Positions 24,530 through 36,633 of a stretch of 64,000 bases of DNA are shown piece after piece. Location of the stretch: positions 5,202,130-5,266,129 of the forward strand of contig JAMXIF010000043.1 of assembly GCA_028583685.1 (NCBI GenBank), read 5' to 3'. This DNA comes from Petaurus breviceps papuanus. Lineage: Eukaryota; Chordata; Mammalia; Diprotodontia; Petauridae. Below the pieces are notes generated by a model. It saw nothing but the letters and a program-made list of their open reading frames with translations, had not been told where the DNA came from and ran no database searches. The stretch's first letter is position 1. Each line of letters begins with the position of its first letter. The position numbers and the translations under genes were made by a program.

Positions 24530-25560
24530 TTTTTTTTCATAATAGCATTTCCCCTCAATTACACATAAAGATAGTTTTCAACATTCATTTTTGTCAAATT
24601 TTGAATTCTAATTTTTCTCCCTCCTCCCTTCCTCTTATTCCCTCCTTTCGCCCCTCCCCAAGACAGCAAGCAATCTGATATAGGTTTTACATGTATGATC
24701 ATGTTATACACATTTCCATATTAGTTATGTTGTGAAAGAAGAATCAGAAAGGGAAAAAAAACATAAGAAAGAAAAAAACAAAAAACACCAAAAAAGTGAA
24801 AATAGTCTGCTGTAATCTGCATTGAGACTCCATAGTTTTTTCTCTGCATGTGGTTAGCATTTTCCACCACCAGTCTTTTGGAATTGACTTAGATCATTGT
24901 GTGCTGGTAAGAGGTAAATCTATCATAGTTAATCATCACATGATATTCCTGTTACTGTGTACAATATTCTCCTGGTTCTGTTCACCTCACTCAGCATCAG
25001 TTCATGTAAGTCTTTCCAGGTGGTTGTTTTTTTTTTTCTAAAATTTTCTTGCTCATCATTTCTTATAGCAAAAGATTATTCCATTATATTCAGAAAGCAC
25101 AACTTGTTCAGCCTTTCCCTAGTTGATGGGCATTCCTTCGATTTCCAATTCTTTGCCACCACAAAAAAAAACACTGCTATAAATAATTTCAAACATATGG
25201 GTCCTTTTTTGAATGATCTCTTTGTGATACAGAACTAGTAGTGGTATTGCTGGATCAAAGAGTATGCACAGTTTGGTTGCTCTTTGGGCATACTTCCAAA
25301 TTATTCTCCAGAATGGTTGGGGCAGTTCACAACTCCACCAACAATGCATTAATTTCCAATTTTCACACATTTTTTCTAACATTTACTATTTTATTTTTTC
25401 TCTTGTATTAGCCAATCTGATCGGTATGAATTGGTACCTCAAAATTGTTTTAATTTGCATTTGTCTAATCATAGTGAATTTTACTATGATTATAGATAGC
25501 TTTAATTTCTTTATTTGAAAAGCAGTTGTTCATATACTTTGATCATTTATTATTTGAGGT
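24530..25560 (-). mobile_element. Older L1 3' end, minus strand
   Basis: The reverse complement at 25119-25382 encodes MHCWWSCELPQPFWRIIWKY and FDPAIPLLVLYHKEI, the L1 ORF2 C-terminus. The 3'UTR continues to about 24530, where TTTTTTTT marks the A-tail complement. It differs from the copies at 21.3 and 58.8 kb (longer 3'UTR), suggesting another, older L1 subfamily. Confidence 0.75.
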
Positions 25561-25737
25561 ACCAAATCACAAGTTGTTTGGTTAGTTATGTCCCAACACA
25601 AAGGTTTATCTAAGAAAACCTCCAAACATAGCTGGCAAATTCTCTATTTATGTGAATAAAAGGGACCCCAATATCCTGCATAACAAATGATTGTCACACA
25701 CACACAGAGAAACACAAACATTTATATTTGATTATTC

Positions 25738-26930
25738 ATTTGTTTTTTTTATTTATTTTACAGGACAAAATTAATTTTGCCACATAGAAAAATGCAAAGA
25801 CAGGAACATACAATACTACACACAGGAATAGGAAAACTCACAAGAGCCATAAACAATGAATGAAATAAATAAATGCTCAGGATACTCTATACAAAATTAG
25901 TGTAATTCTCCTCCATCTCTTGTGACTTGCACTTTTCCCCATGATACAAGCAGTTTCTTATACTTAGACTAGCTCCATCCCCCCCTCCATTGCTTATATT
26001 TCCTTTAGAAAGGAAATGTGTTTAGATTTGCTTGTGAGGATAAAACTTTGACGTTCTCACATCAGCAATTCTTTCCATGAGAATAAATGAAGTTCCTAAG
26101 ACTCATTTTGTCCCCCTTAGGAATAAATAATTTGGGGCCTCCTATACAGGTGAGATTTTTTTTCTGTTGGATCCACACAAACAGGATTATTCATGATAAT
26201 AGTAAGAGAATCAACTTTCAGGTTTCTTCCTAACCCTGAAATGGCCAAAGGTTACAACACTGCCTTCCCAAGATTCATTCCAAGAACTTTCCTCATGAGT
26301 TCTGCATCACATAGAGCTTCCTTGTGCCTTTGGCACAACAGACATTACTGATTTCTGGGAATGCAGAAAGTCAACTGTCCTCTCCATTCTTGCTCAAAAA
26401 CCACTGGTCAGTTTGTAGCTGGTCTCATCTATCAGAATTGCTCTGAGAAAAAAGGGGGGTGACTTGTGGGGTCCTTTAGTAATCTCATTTTAAAATAATG
26501 AGGTAGAATGGACTTTTCCCCTCAATTCTCATCCTGCAATAATGTGAGTCAACAAGTTCATCTCCCATAAGTGAAAATTTTCTTCAAAGATGAACCAAGG
26601 TCTATGTCCATACCCTCCATTAGAGTAGATAACTAAAGTACTAAAGACTCAATTTCCTATAAATTCATCAAATTCATCTGGAAACTCCTTTTATCATCCC
26701 TAAATATGAGAAAGCAACAGAGACCAAAGAAGCCAAAGAAAAGAATTCAAAATTCAAGAATAATGAGCACTTCAATTATTTCACAACATTCAAAGACAAA
26801 TCTTACCAGTATATTTTTTCTTAGTATTAAAACTGTGTCAGGTGACAAAAGTGCCCTGACCTTCCCTCACCCTCTCACTAACAAAGGAGCAATAAAAGCT
26901 TTCTTGTGAAAATTAATTATAATTAATTTA
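25738..26930 (-). other. 3'UTR-like block on the minus strand (processed copy or terminal exon), unidentified
   Basis: The minus strand ends in AATAAATAAAAAAAAC (25743-25757 region) after GGCAAAATTAATTTTGTCCTG, as a polyadenylated transcript would. About 1.2 kb upstream is free of the repeats found elsewhere and has no long open frame. It could be a processed pseudogene's 3'UTR, a real terminal exon, or an unrecognised repeat. Confidence 0.3.
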
Positions 26931-27246
26931 ATGAATATAACAGGTATGATGCCCATTTTCAACTCAAATTATAGCAAATACACAGGAACTATAAATACTA
27001 TGATTTAGCCTGATGATAAGACAATAGGAATTAAGAAAAGACCAAGCAATTATAAATCAATACCTTTGTATAGAAAAGAGTAGATAAGTCATACTAAGGT
27101 TCTGTATGCATAGCGCAAAAGTTTGAAAAAGAGGTACCTATATTTATTTTAATTTCAATTTTTTTTAATTTTGTGTTTGTTTTACATCACTTAGGCATCC
27201 AAAGTTGTTTCTGTATTCCTGATTCTGGAAAATATTAAGAGAGGAC

Positions 27247-27248
<2 letters not shown>

Positions 27249-27319
<71 letters not shown>
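27249..27319. repeat. (GA)n microsatellite ending in an assembly gap
   Basis: Pure GA array up to the gap at 27320. Confidence 0.95.
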
Positions 27320-27565
27320 NNNNNNNNNNNNNNNNNNNNNNNNNNNNNNNNNNNNNNNNNNNNNNNNNNNNNNNNNNNNNNNNNNNNNNNNNNNNNNNNN
27401 NNNNNNNNNNNNNNNNNNNNNNNNNNNNNNNNNNNNNNNNNNNNNNNNNNNNNNNNNNNNNNNNNNNNNNNNNNNNNNNNNNNNNNNNNNNNNNNNNNNN
27501 NNNNNNNNNNNNNNNNNNNNNNNNNNNNNNNNNNNNNNNNNNNNNNNNNNNNNNNNNNNNNNNNN
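27320..27565. other. Assembly gap (246 unknown bases)
   Basis: Run of N. Open frames called across it are meaningless. Confidence 1.
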
Positions 27566-27619
27566 ACCTGTGTGAGCAGGCACCCTGGGGACACTGGGGT
27601 GCTTGCCGCTACTCTATTA

Positions 27620-27900
27620 TGAAGAATTCTGTTTTGGTTTTGTTCTTGTTCTTTCCATTTATACTCCTGTCATGTATTATGCTTTTCTGTTTTTGTTTAC
27701 TTCATTTTGTATTAGTTCGTATGAAAATTCTCATGCTTCTATGCATTCTTCATAGTCATCATTTCTTACTGCAGGATAATTCCCTTATATTCATATACCA
27801 CCTCATTCAATCATTTCTCAGCCAACATTCATTTACAATTATTTCCATTTGTTTACTATAAAAGTGGTGCTATTAATATGTGTATATCTGTATCTAACTA
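27620..27900 (-). mobile_element. L1 3'UTR fragment, minus strand
   Basis: Contains the L1 3'UTR-like string CTTATATTCATATACCACCT and TCAGCCAACATTCATTTAC, similar to 25.0-25.1 kb. It abuts an assembly gap, so its true extent is unknown. Confidence 0.5.
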
Positions 27901-28012
27901 TGTATGATTGTTTATAACAGTGTGCAGTACATATGTATGTTATATATAAATAAAAATAATTATCATTTGCACATATAAACATTTCTCTAAGTGTATTTAT
28001 ATAGATAACTGA

Positions 28013-28445
28013 TGGGGTGTAGGCCCTGGTAACCCTTCTTCCCCCCTCCAGAACTTCCCCTGAATGCTTCTAGGTGACCCAGGTTCTTGGAGTTCACCTG
28101 GGGCACCCAGGCCTTTCCAGTTAAAGTCCTTTCCTTGTGAGAATCTTTGTCTGCACCTGGTCCCACACTAAGACCAACACTCTTTAATTCATTTTAAAAT
28201 CCTTCCCCTCAGTCCAGGTCCTGGTTATTTGCTTGGGGCACCTGCCCTTCCTGGTCCTTCTCTGTTACCTCTCAGTCATCCCAGACTGCTTGGCCACTCC
28301 TAGATCCTTCCCACAATCTTTATGTATAAAACGTCTATCTTACCCTCCCTCCCCCATTAAATTACTCAGATTCCTTAAGAGTCTAGCCACTGGCTCAAAT
28401 TTCATAAGAGTCTGGCCAATGTTCAGATTTTAAAATCTGTCACTT
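28013..28445 (+). mobile_element. LTR relic of a second endogenous-retrovirus family
   Basis: It shares ACTCCTAGATCCTTCCC, AATCTTTATGTATAAAACG, CAGATTCCTTAAGAGTCTAG with the 31.9-32.4 kb LTR in the same order. TATA-like sequence is at TGTATAAA. Fossil, no retroviral genes nearby. Confidence 0.55.
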
Positions 28446-28984
28446 AGTTCAATAATTGAAACCTATTTGGTTTTACTAAATGTTTATTGACTGAGTGCTA
28501 AATGAGAAGTGAAGATGAGAGTATAATCAGAACTTAAAGGAAGAAATAATCTCTCCTGTTGGTGATGGGAAAAAAAAAAAAGAATGAGTCTCAATTTGAG
28601 GTAGTCCAAACTTTGATAAACAGAAAGGGAATAAAAAGATGTTCTACTTGGAGACTAAGGAAGTAAGAATGTAGAAGGCTAGTTCACATTTTAATTGTTT
28701 TTATACATTGCTAAGATGTGCTTATATCTGTGGGTTTTGTTCCTTAGAAAGTTAAGCTTGAGCAAAAGTCAGGTTTCCTCTCTTTTGAAGCATGATCTAA
28801 ATGACAACACTCAGGACAGCATTTTCTTAAGCCAATATCTAGATCGGTCATTAGATAAAGAAAGTATAAAGCAAACATGAGGAATTTAAACCTATGCTTT
28901 TCTTGGTCTTTTCTGGAAGTGCCTTTACATATCAGTTTTATTGCTGATATTTAAAGGCGATGGGATATATTATCCTAATATGAA

Positions 28985-29230
28985 GTATGATTGTTAATCA
29001 TGGTATCATAGAACCATGGAAGGATAATGGATTAAAGGACCTTATAAGATCATCTACTTCAACGTCTCATTATATGGATAAGAAAAATAAAATGAGAGAA
29101 GTGACATGATTTGCCCAAGATTAGTCAGTGAGTCAGTCAGCCATCATTTATTAAGCATGTACTTTGTGCTGCTAAGCATTGGATTAAACACTGGATCTAG
29201 TTAGTGGTAAAATTGAAATTCATGTCTTCA
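28985..29230 (-). mobile_element. MIR3-type SINE plus L2/MIR tail
   Basis: CATAGAACCATGGAAGGATA and TGACATGATTTGCCCAAGAT, followed by CATCATTTATTAAGCATGTA. Confidence 0.5.
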
Positions 29231-29321
29231 GATTTTTATTCCTGTGATTTTTCCTGAAGAACTGATAAGTAAATGAAATAAAAATGTGAGAATTTCAGGC
29301 ATTACAGCTGATACTAATTAG

Positions 29322-30957
29322 CAGACTCTTGGTTTTAATTCCAGCTCCTTTGACCTCCAGAATATTATATTCCAAGCCCTTCGATCCCTCAGTGTAGAAG
29401 CTGCCAGATCCTGGGTTATCTTGATTGTGTTTCTACAATATTCAAATTGTTTCTTCCTGGCACTTGTAATATTCTCTCCTTAATCTGGGAATTCTGGAAA
29501 CTGGCTATAATATTCCTAGGCATTTTCTTTTGGGGATCTTTTTCAGGAGGTGATTGGTTGATTCTTTCAACCTCTATTTTGCCCTCTGGGTTCTAAAACA
29601 TCAGGGCAGTTTTCTTTGAGAACTTCCTGGAGGATGATTTCTAGCTTCTTACTTTGATCATGGCTTTCAGGTAGTCCAATAATTTTTAAATGATCTCTCC
29701 TGGATCTATTTTCCAGGTCAGTGATTTTTTCCATGAGATATTTCACATTGCCTTCTATTCTTTCATTTGTTTGCATCTGTTTAACAGCATCTTGATTTTT
29801 CATAAAGTCATTAGCTTCCATTTGCTCCATTCTAATTCTGAAGCAATGACTCTCCTCATTGAGCTTTTGAGATTCTTTTTCCATCTGGCAAATTTGGCTT
29901 TTTAAGGCATTCTTTTCCTCATTGCCTTTTTGAGCCTCTTTTGCTATTTGAGTTAGTCTATTTTTTAAGGTATCATTTTCCTCAGTCAGACTGTTGACTC
30001 TCATTTCGTAATTTTGTTACATTGTTCTCATTTCTCTTCCAAATTTTTCCTCCACTTCTCTTCTCTGCTTCTTAAGGTCCTCTATGGCCTGTAACCAGCT
30101 CGTATTTTACTTTGAAGTTTTTGGTGCAGGAGTTCTGACTTCGTTTTCTTCCTCCTGTTCCATGCTTTGCTCCTTTTTGTCCCCAAAATAGGAGTGTAAT
30201 GTTGGAATCTTCTGTCTCCTTTGTTTCCTTTGCCTGGTCATGTCACCCCTCAGTCACTTGACCCCTGGGCTTTTTGCCACAGTAGGACACTGCCACCAGA
30301 CAGGGGAGCTTTCATCCCAAATGCTGGGGTTTTCTCAGCTGCCAGAGGTATTAGATGGGTGCCCTCTCTGAGGTCTCCACAGGCTCTGGCAAGCTGGACA
30401 CACACCCCAGGACCTCCACCCTAGACTTCAATCCAGATCCAAGCAGGTTAAAGCAAGAGCGATTACACCTCAGACTGGTGCTTTTTCCCCTTACACTCTG
30501 CAGGCCAGGAGCTGAAGCTACCACATGGTGCTGGCTGGCTTTTCAGGCTTCTCAGATGCTTCTTGCCCCAGGGGCAAAAGCCATGCACTCCCACTTACTG
30601 GGTCGCAAAGTCCAGACTGCACTGAACTCTAACTTTTTCCTTTGCATCTATATGTTCATAAATCTGGAAACAGCCAGAGCTGCTGCTGATCTGGGGTCTC
30701 TCAGGCCGGTGGCTGGTCAGGCCCACTCTGGGGCTAAAGCCTTGGAGTAGGGCTAGGCTCGGCTCCCAGAGTGCTGTCCTGGCCGATTCCTGCTAGCTTG
30801 TCGAGCTTTGTCCAGTGGGAGTTTGGCTTCTCTGTGTCATTTTGTGGGTTCTGCAGCTCCAAAGTTTGTTTAGAGTCCCCTTTTACATTGATTGGGGAAG
30901 GTAGAAGCCGGAGCCCAGTGGAGGTCCTGCTTCTACTCTGCCATCTTGACCTATGGG
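29322..30957 (-). mobile_element. HAL1-like / L1 5' leader plus ORF1 copy, minus strand, 3'-truncated
   Basis: The 5' end is near 30957 (reverse complement contains GGTCAAGATGGCAGAGTAGA). The leader spans about 30240-30957. ORF1 from the ATG complement near 30241 is broken, but a 145-codon frame at 29567-30004 keeps coiled coil and RRM (MRVNSLTEENDTLKN, then SRRDHLKIIGLPE). Similarity stops near 29322, inside the ORF1 C-terminal domain. Loss of the 3' end is unusual for a LINE, which normally loses its 5' end, so a later deletion or recombination is likely. No target duplication found. Confidence 0.75.
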
Positions 30958-30959
30958 CT

Positions 30960-31786
30960 CCTTTTCACATGTATTAAGAACCGAGGAATTTGAGGCCTAG
31001 CAAAAATAAACCATTTCCAGAAAATCAGGTCAGAAAAAACAGAGTCCACTCAGAATTTTGTGATTCAAAGCTACTGGCATGAAACAAGTTACAATAAAAT
31101 GAGGAGGTAGTCATTAAAGCTGAACTAAGATAAAGAGTATGAGTATAGCAAATAAGGAGAACACAGATTAATCTATGTTTTAAGGGGAAAGGCTGGCACT
31201 AGGGGGAGTGGGATTCTAGTATTGGAGAGGTAGGCATTACATGATTTGCTATGAATCAGTGAACAGTAGATTAATCTCTATATGTCTATCAGAAAGACTG
31301 ATGGCCCACTCTAGCTAGTTAACACTAGGTCTTTTTTCATATTACGGGTGTCTTTGTGATGTGAATTTTATGGCTCTACAACTTTCCAAGGTTACTCTAT
31401 TTATGGGGGACAGTAATTTGCCAATTCAACTGCTGTTACCTGGCATAACAACCATCCTACTCTCCAAATATAAGCTAACATACACTGTGATGTGTGAGGA
31501 AGTACCTGTCATTGTTGAAACTCTATAAGCCAGGATTATCTTAGACTCCTTTACCAAACAGTTAAAGTTTCCTTTAAAATTGTCTGGGACTAAAACATGA
31601 ATGAATTTTTTTTCTAATTTAGTGAAGACCCCCTCACATATGTTTTATGCTAGAAAATGCATAGGATACTCTTTATTTTTCATGATTGTTGAAATTCATT
31701 AGAAGAGATTTAAATATTTTTGTTCTCTTTTTTTATTCCTCCCCTCCTCTCTTCTTCCCTTTCCTTCCCTTCTCTTCATCTCCCTC

Positions 31787-31788
<2 letters not shown>
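30960..31788. other. Unresolved span
   Basis: Nothing recognised between the ORF1 element and the (TA)n tract. Confidence 0.5.

Positions 31789-31851
<63 letters not shown>
31789..31851. repeat. (TA)n microsatellite
   Basis: About 30 TA units next to the second-family LTR. Confidence 0.95.
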
Positions 31852-31852
<1 letters not shown>

Positions 31853-32448
31853 CTGAAACCTCCATCTTGGTGTCTAAATAAGTAAAAACTCCGGTCCCCC
31901 CCCCCCTGAACTCTCCTTGAAGCTTCCTACATGATTGGGCATTCACCTGAAGCATCCTACTAATTCTCTCAACTGGCTTTTCACAGCATTTGACATTTGC
32001 CTGAAGCATCTACCATACCAGTCAACTGGCTTTTCATTGTCTACACCTGCCCCACACTAGACCTTCACCCCATGATCCTATCTAGACCGATTCCCATCAA
32101 GATCCTCCCTATACCCTCCTCCAGTTACCCCAGATTACTGGTCACTCTCATCAATATAGACCCCTTCTCCAATCATCCTAGACTATTTGGCCAAACCTAG
32201 ATCCCTCCCATAGTCTTTCTGTATATAAGATTCATTTTGTTTCCATGAAAGTGCTCAGATTCAATCCAGCCCTCTTATATTAGCTATACAAATGATCAGA
32301 TTCCTTAAGTGTCTGGCCAATATGGCTAATATAATATAAGGTTAATAAACCTTGTTTGTCTTTGACTGAAAGAAGGTTTAGGTTGAATTAATTCAGGCAG
32401 GTCCACTTGTCTCTATTTCAGGGTTCTAGCACCCATAAACCTCAACAT
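31853..32448 (+). mobile_element. LTR of the second endogenous-retrovirus family
   Basis: Begins TGAAACCTCCATCTTGG next to a (TA)n tract. TATA-like TGTATATAAGATTC is near 32220, the polyadenylation signal GTTAATAAACC near 32343, and it ends near CACCCATAAACCTCAACA. It looks like a solo LTR. Confidence 0.6.
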
Positions 32449-32449
32449 T

Positions 32450-33118
32450 TATGCAAGCATTTATCAGCCTATTTATCTCTCCTTCAGACATTTGCAATGA
32501 ATACTACTCTGGCTCACTCTCCCAGAAACAATCTGTTACATTGCCCCCTCAATTCCTAAGGGATTTGGAGTATCTATTATCTAATCCACCAGTTTACCTG
32601 CCAGCAGGGTGTTCAATGACAGTTAGTAGTCCCCAGTTCCATTAAACCATTTAATGTTAATTAACTTTAGAACATTTACTTGAAAAATATAAGCAAAAAC
32701 AAAAGTACAGTCATTTTTTCCCAAACAAAATGTGCCACATTCTCCCTGATGCCACTTCTCTTTGTGTGGAGAGTGGAATAGGAATTAGCTCAGTATTTAC
32801 ATAGCCCTGGTCCCACCAAGTGCATGACCAAAAGTAACATCTTTTTTATTTTTTCCCTCACCACTGCACTGGTTACTGAAGGTTGTTTGATAAGACATTC
32901 CTCAGGATATTAAAGCATAGAAAAATCCACTGTCACTGAATCCAAATGCAAGAGAGATTTCCTATAATCTTGAGTTTCTCCAGTTATTTCTTTCTTATTT
33001 ATGATTGTGTGCTGATCTCATCAATCCTCTGAACACTAAAAATATTCCTCAGTGAGATCCTTGACTAAAAAGAGGATCCAACAATATGAGTAGGGGATGG
33101 GAGAGGAATAGATGACAG
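32450..33118. other. Unresolved span
   Basis: No frame or repeat supported. Confidence 0.5.
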
Positions 33119-33119
33119 T

Positions 33120-33300
33120 AAGTCACATTAATAAAAACTTTGAACTTTGCAGAGGACTTTCCTCCCAATAACCTTTTGAGGGCGGTGATACAAATGCTGT
33201 TAACCCTATTTTATAGATGACAAAAATAAAGTTAAAATAGTTTATGTGAGTTATCCTCAGTCAAAATATCAGAGCCAGGATTACAACCTAGATATCCTGT
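33120..33300 (-). mobile_element. MIR-type CORE-SINE
   Basis: CCAATAACCTTTTGAGGGCG, CCCTATTTTATAGATGACAA and CAGAGCCAGGATTACAACC. Confidence 0.55.
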
Positions 33301-33729
33301 CTTCATTCATTCATTCATTCCCACTTCTCTGTCCAATGTTCTTTCCATTGTATAATGTTGTTTAGAGTGTATTTTCAGTAAAATTAAATTAACCTATTAG
33401 TCCATATATCTTGGCCACCCATTGGAGGTAAATGATGAAGGAGCTGGGCCCAGAAATAAACAGTAGAAAGAAAGTACCCTGGAATGCTCTTGGGAAATTA
33501 TGAAGTTCCTTTAGGGATACTAAATTTATTTTTTTTAAGTGAAAAACAAATATTCTACAAGCAATATTATATGAATGCCAAACATGATACACCATAAGCC
33601 AGAAAGAATAAAAAAAATTAAAAGTATGTTAACCAAAGGGCAATGTAGAAGCATATCAAAGATCTAAATAGATGCCATATCAGATTCTAAGTTATTAATT
33701 GAATATAAGTGAATATATGCGTATGCATA

Positions 33730-33742
33730 CATATGCAGATTT
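33730..33742. repeat. Left target-site duplication of the SINE composite
   Basis: CATATGCAGATTT, identical to 34212-34224. Confidence 0.8.
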
Positions 33743-34211
33743 CTTTTTTTTTTTAAGCAATCAGGGTTAAGTAACTTGCTCAAGGTTACACAGCCAGTTA
33801 TTTCTGGGTGTGGTGGTGAATATCTGAGCCCAGATTTGATCCCCAGATCATCCCAACTCTGGAGCCGGTGCTCTTACTAGCTGAGCCACCTGGCCGCCCC
33901 TAAGCAATTGAGGTTAAGTAACTTGATTAAGGTTACACAGCCAGGTGTTTCTGGGTGAGTGCTAAGTGTCTAAGCCCAGGATTCAATCCCCAGGTCATCT
34001 GGACACTGGAGCCAGTGCTCTTACTCACTGTGCTACCTGGTGCCCCCAAAAACTCTTTGAGGTCCTCATGTTTTTTTTCCTTTTTGGAGGGCAATTGGGG
34101 TTAAGTGACTTGCCCAAGGTCACACAGCTAGTTTTGTGTTAAGGTCTGAGGCCCTCAGGTCCTCCTGACTCCAGGCCCAGTGCTCTGTTCACTGTGCCAC
34201 CCAGCCACCCC
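33743..34211 (-). mobile_element. Composite of three tRNA-derived SINE units
   Basis: On the minus strand the order is unit C (34087-34211), A-rich spacer with a short unique segment (34048-34086), unit B (33901-34047), unit A (33755-33900), then an A-tail (T-run at 33744-33754). B and A are joined head to tail with no A-run between them. Each has a SINE head (GGCGGCCAGGTGGCTCAGCT in A), a B-box-like GGGATCAAATCTGGGCTC (A) and the core TGTAACCTTGAGCAAGTTAC. Identical 13-bp repeats flank the whole set, not the single units. Confidence 0.75.
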
Positions 34212-34224
34212 CATATGCAGATTT
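34212..34224. repeat. Right target-site duplication of the SINE composite
   Basis: CATATGCAGATTT directly after the outer SINE head. Confidence 0.8.
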
Positions 34225-34573
34225 ACATATACACATATGTACAAATGTATGTGTGTATCTATTTCTCTGTATGTATGTATATATATACATATATATATAT
34301 ATATATTTAGATAATACAGATATATGGCTAGATACAGATAGATATAGAAGTAGATAAACATTTATCTATATCTTTATCAATCTATCTATGTTTATATCAA
34401 CATATGAAGTGAGAAAAAGAGAGGGAGAAATATATGCATGACAGAAAGGGGTTCATGTACCCGATTGGTATGTTTTACTTAATTTTCCAGGCCTAAGATT
34501 TCATCAGTAGGACAAACTCAGCAAATTGTAATTTAAAAGTTTTGGGAAGGCAGATGCAGTACCTGAATCCACG

Positions 34574-34593
34574 TCTTCCTGCTTCCAAAATTG
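34574..34593. repeat. Probable left target-site duplication of the 34.6-36.6 kb ORF1 element
   Basis: TCTTCCTGCTTCCAAAATTG. It matches 36628-36647 with one mismatch. The first three bases may belong to the element at the right-hand copy, so 17 bases are secure. Confidence 0.65.
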
Positions 34594-36633
34594 TATCATA
34601 CCTTCCTATTCAACTTCCTATTCAACTTTCTATGTATACATGTACACATACATACACATACTCCACTCACATATGTATTCATATGCCCATATACTCTCCT
34701 ATATAGACATATGTATGTATGTATACACACACATATATATATATATTTATATTTATATTCCCTTCAACTATTCCCATACTGAGAAAAGTGTCATAAATTA
34801 CAATTATCATTTTTCCATGTAGGAATGTAAATAGTTAGACTTTGATAAGGTACTTATGATTTGTTTTCACTTTTTACCTTTTTGTGCATATCTTGCTTCT
34901 TGTATCTGACTCTAAATTTTTCTATTCAATTCTGGTTTTTTAATCAAGAATGCTTGAAAGTTCTCTATTTCATTGAATGACCATATTTTTCCCTGAAACA
35001 TGATACTCAGTTTTGCTGGGTAGATGATTCTTGATTTCAATCCCAGCTCCTTTGCCCTCTGGAATATCATATTACAAGTCCTTCAATCCCTCAGTGTAGA
35101 AGCTGTCAGATCCTGTGTTATCCTGATTGTGTTTTCACAATATTCAAATTATTTCTTCCTGGCTGCTTGTAACATTTTCTCCTTGATCTGGGAACTTTAG
35201 AACCTGGCTGTAATATTCCTAGGAGTTTTATTTTGGAATTTTTTTCAAGAGGTGATTGGTGGATTCTTTCAACCTCTATTTTGCCTTCTGGTTCTAAAAC
35301 ATCAGGGCAATATTTCTTGAGAATTTCTTGAAGGATGATTTCTGGGCTCTTCTTTTGACCATGGCTTTCAGGTAGTCCATTAATTTTTAAATTACCTCTC
35401 CTGGATCTATTTACCAGGTCAGTGCTTTTTCCAATGACATATTACACATTCCCTTCTATTTTTTCATTTGTTTGGATCAGTTTAATAGTATCTTGATTTC
35501 TCATAAAGTCACTAGCTTCCATTTCCTCTAGTCTAATTCTGAAGGAATGATTCTCCTCAGTGAGATTTTTTCCATCAGGCAAATTTGGCTTTTTAAGGCA
35601 TTCTTCTCCTCATTGCCTTTTGTAGCCTCTTTTGCCATTTGAGCTAGCCTATTTTTTAAGGTGTTATTTTCTTCAGTCAGGTTGTTGACTTTCTTTTCAT
35701 GATTTTCTTGCATCAGTGTTAGTTTTCTTCCCATTTTTTCCTTCACTTCTCTTATTTGGTTTTCAAAATCCTTATTAAGGTCTTGTATGACCTACAACCA
35801 GTTCATATTTTTCTCGGAAGCTTTTGGTGCAGTAGTTCTGACTTCACTGTCTTCATCCTGTTCCATACTTTGATCCTTTTTGTCCCCCCCCAAAAAGGAA
35901 TCTAAGATTGAATTGCTGTGCTTGCTTTCCTTCTTTTTCTTGCTCATGTTGCCACTCAATTACTTGACTTTTGAGCTTTTTTCCATAGTAGAACTCTGCT
36001 TTCAGAGAGAAGAGTTTTGTCTCAAATTGCTGGAGGTTTTGCAGCTTCCAGAGCTATTATTTGGGTGCCCTCTCTGAAGCCTCCACAGGCTCTGGCACCT
36101 GGTCACACACCCTAGACAGCAATCCAGATCCAAGCAGGTTAAAGCAAGAGCAATTACCCCTCAGAATGGTTTCTTTTTCCCCCTACAATCTGTAGGTCAG
36201 GAGCTCTGAAAAGGCCATGCCTTGGTGGCCACCATGCCTCAGCTGCTTCTCCCTCCAGGGGCAGAGGCCGGACCAGACTCCTGAATCCCGTTCCCAAAGT
36301 CTTCACTGACCTTTCACTTTGTCTTTGGCATTTATGGGTTGATACTTCTGAAAACCACCACAGTTGCTGGTGATCCACTCTGCCTAAGTCCGTAGTGCTG
36401 TGGCTGGTCAGGCCACACTGGGGCTAAAACCACGGGCTCATGTGGGGCTGGGTTCTGCTCCCAGCGCACTGCAATGGACCCATCCTGCCAGTCTGCCAGG
36501 CTGTTTTGAATGGGAGATTTGTTTTTCTCTGTCACCTTGTGGGTTCTGTAGTTCTCAAGTTTGTTTAGAGTCATTTTTTATAGGTTATGGGGGGAGCACA
36601 GGGAGTCTTCCTGCTTCTATGCTGTCATCTTCC
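34594..36633 (-). mobile_element. HAL1-like / L1 ORF1 copy, minus strand, lacking the 3' tail
   Basis: The reverse complement aligns by eye with the 60.3 kb element. The 5' end is near 36633, the leader follows, and ORF1 pieces include coiled coil (MKEKMGRKLTLMQENHEKKV at 35528-35746) and RRM/C-terminal regions down to about 34980. The 3' part shares the motifs TACATGGAAAAA and GAATACATATG. ORF1 is broken in several places. The copy stops near 34594 with no A-tail, yet near-identical direct repeats (34577-34593 and 36631-36647, one mismatch) flank it. Confidence 0.75.

Noticed and set aside
27191-27594. 119- and 130-codon minus-strand frames
   Set aside because: They consist of (GA)n and unknown bases in an assembly gap.
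30221-30977. Plus-strand frames of 67-131 codons
   Set aside because: They are antisense to the 5' leader of the ORF1 element, as the matching minus-strand frame in the leader at 60815-61018 shows.
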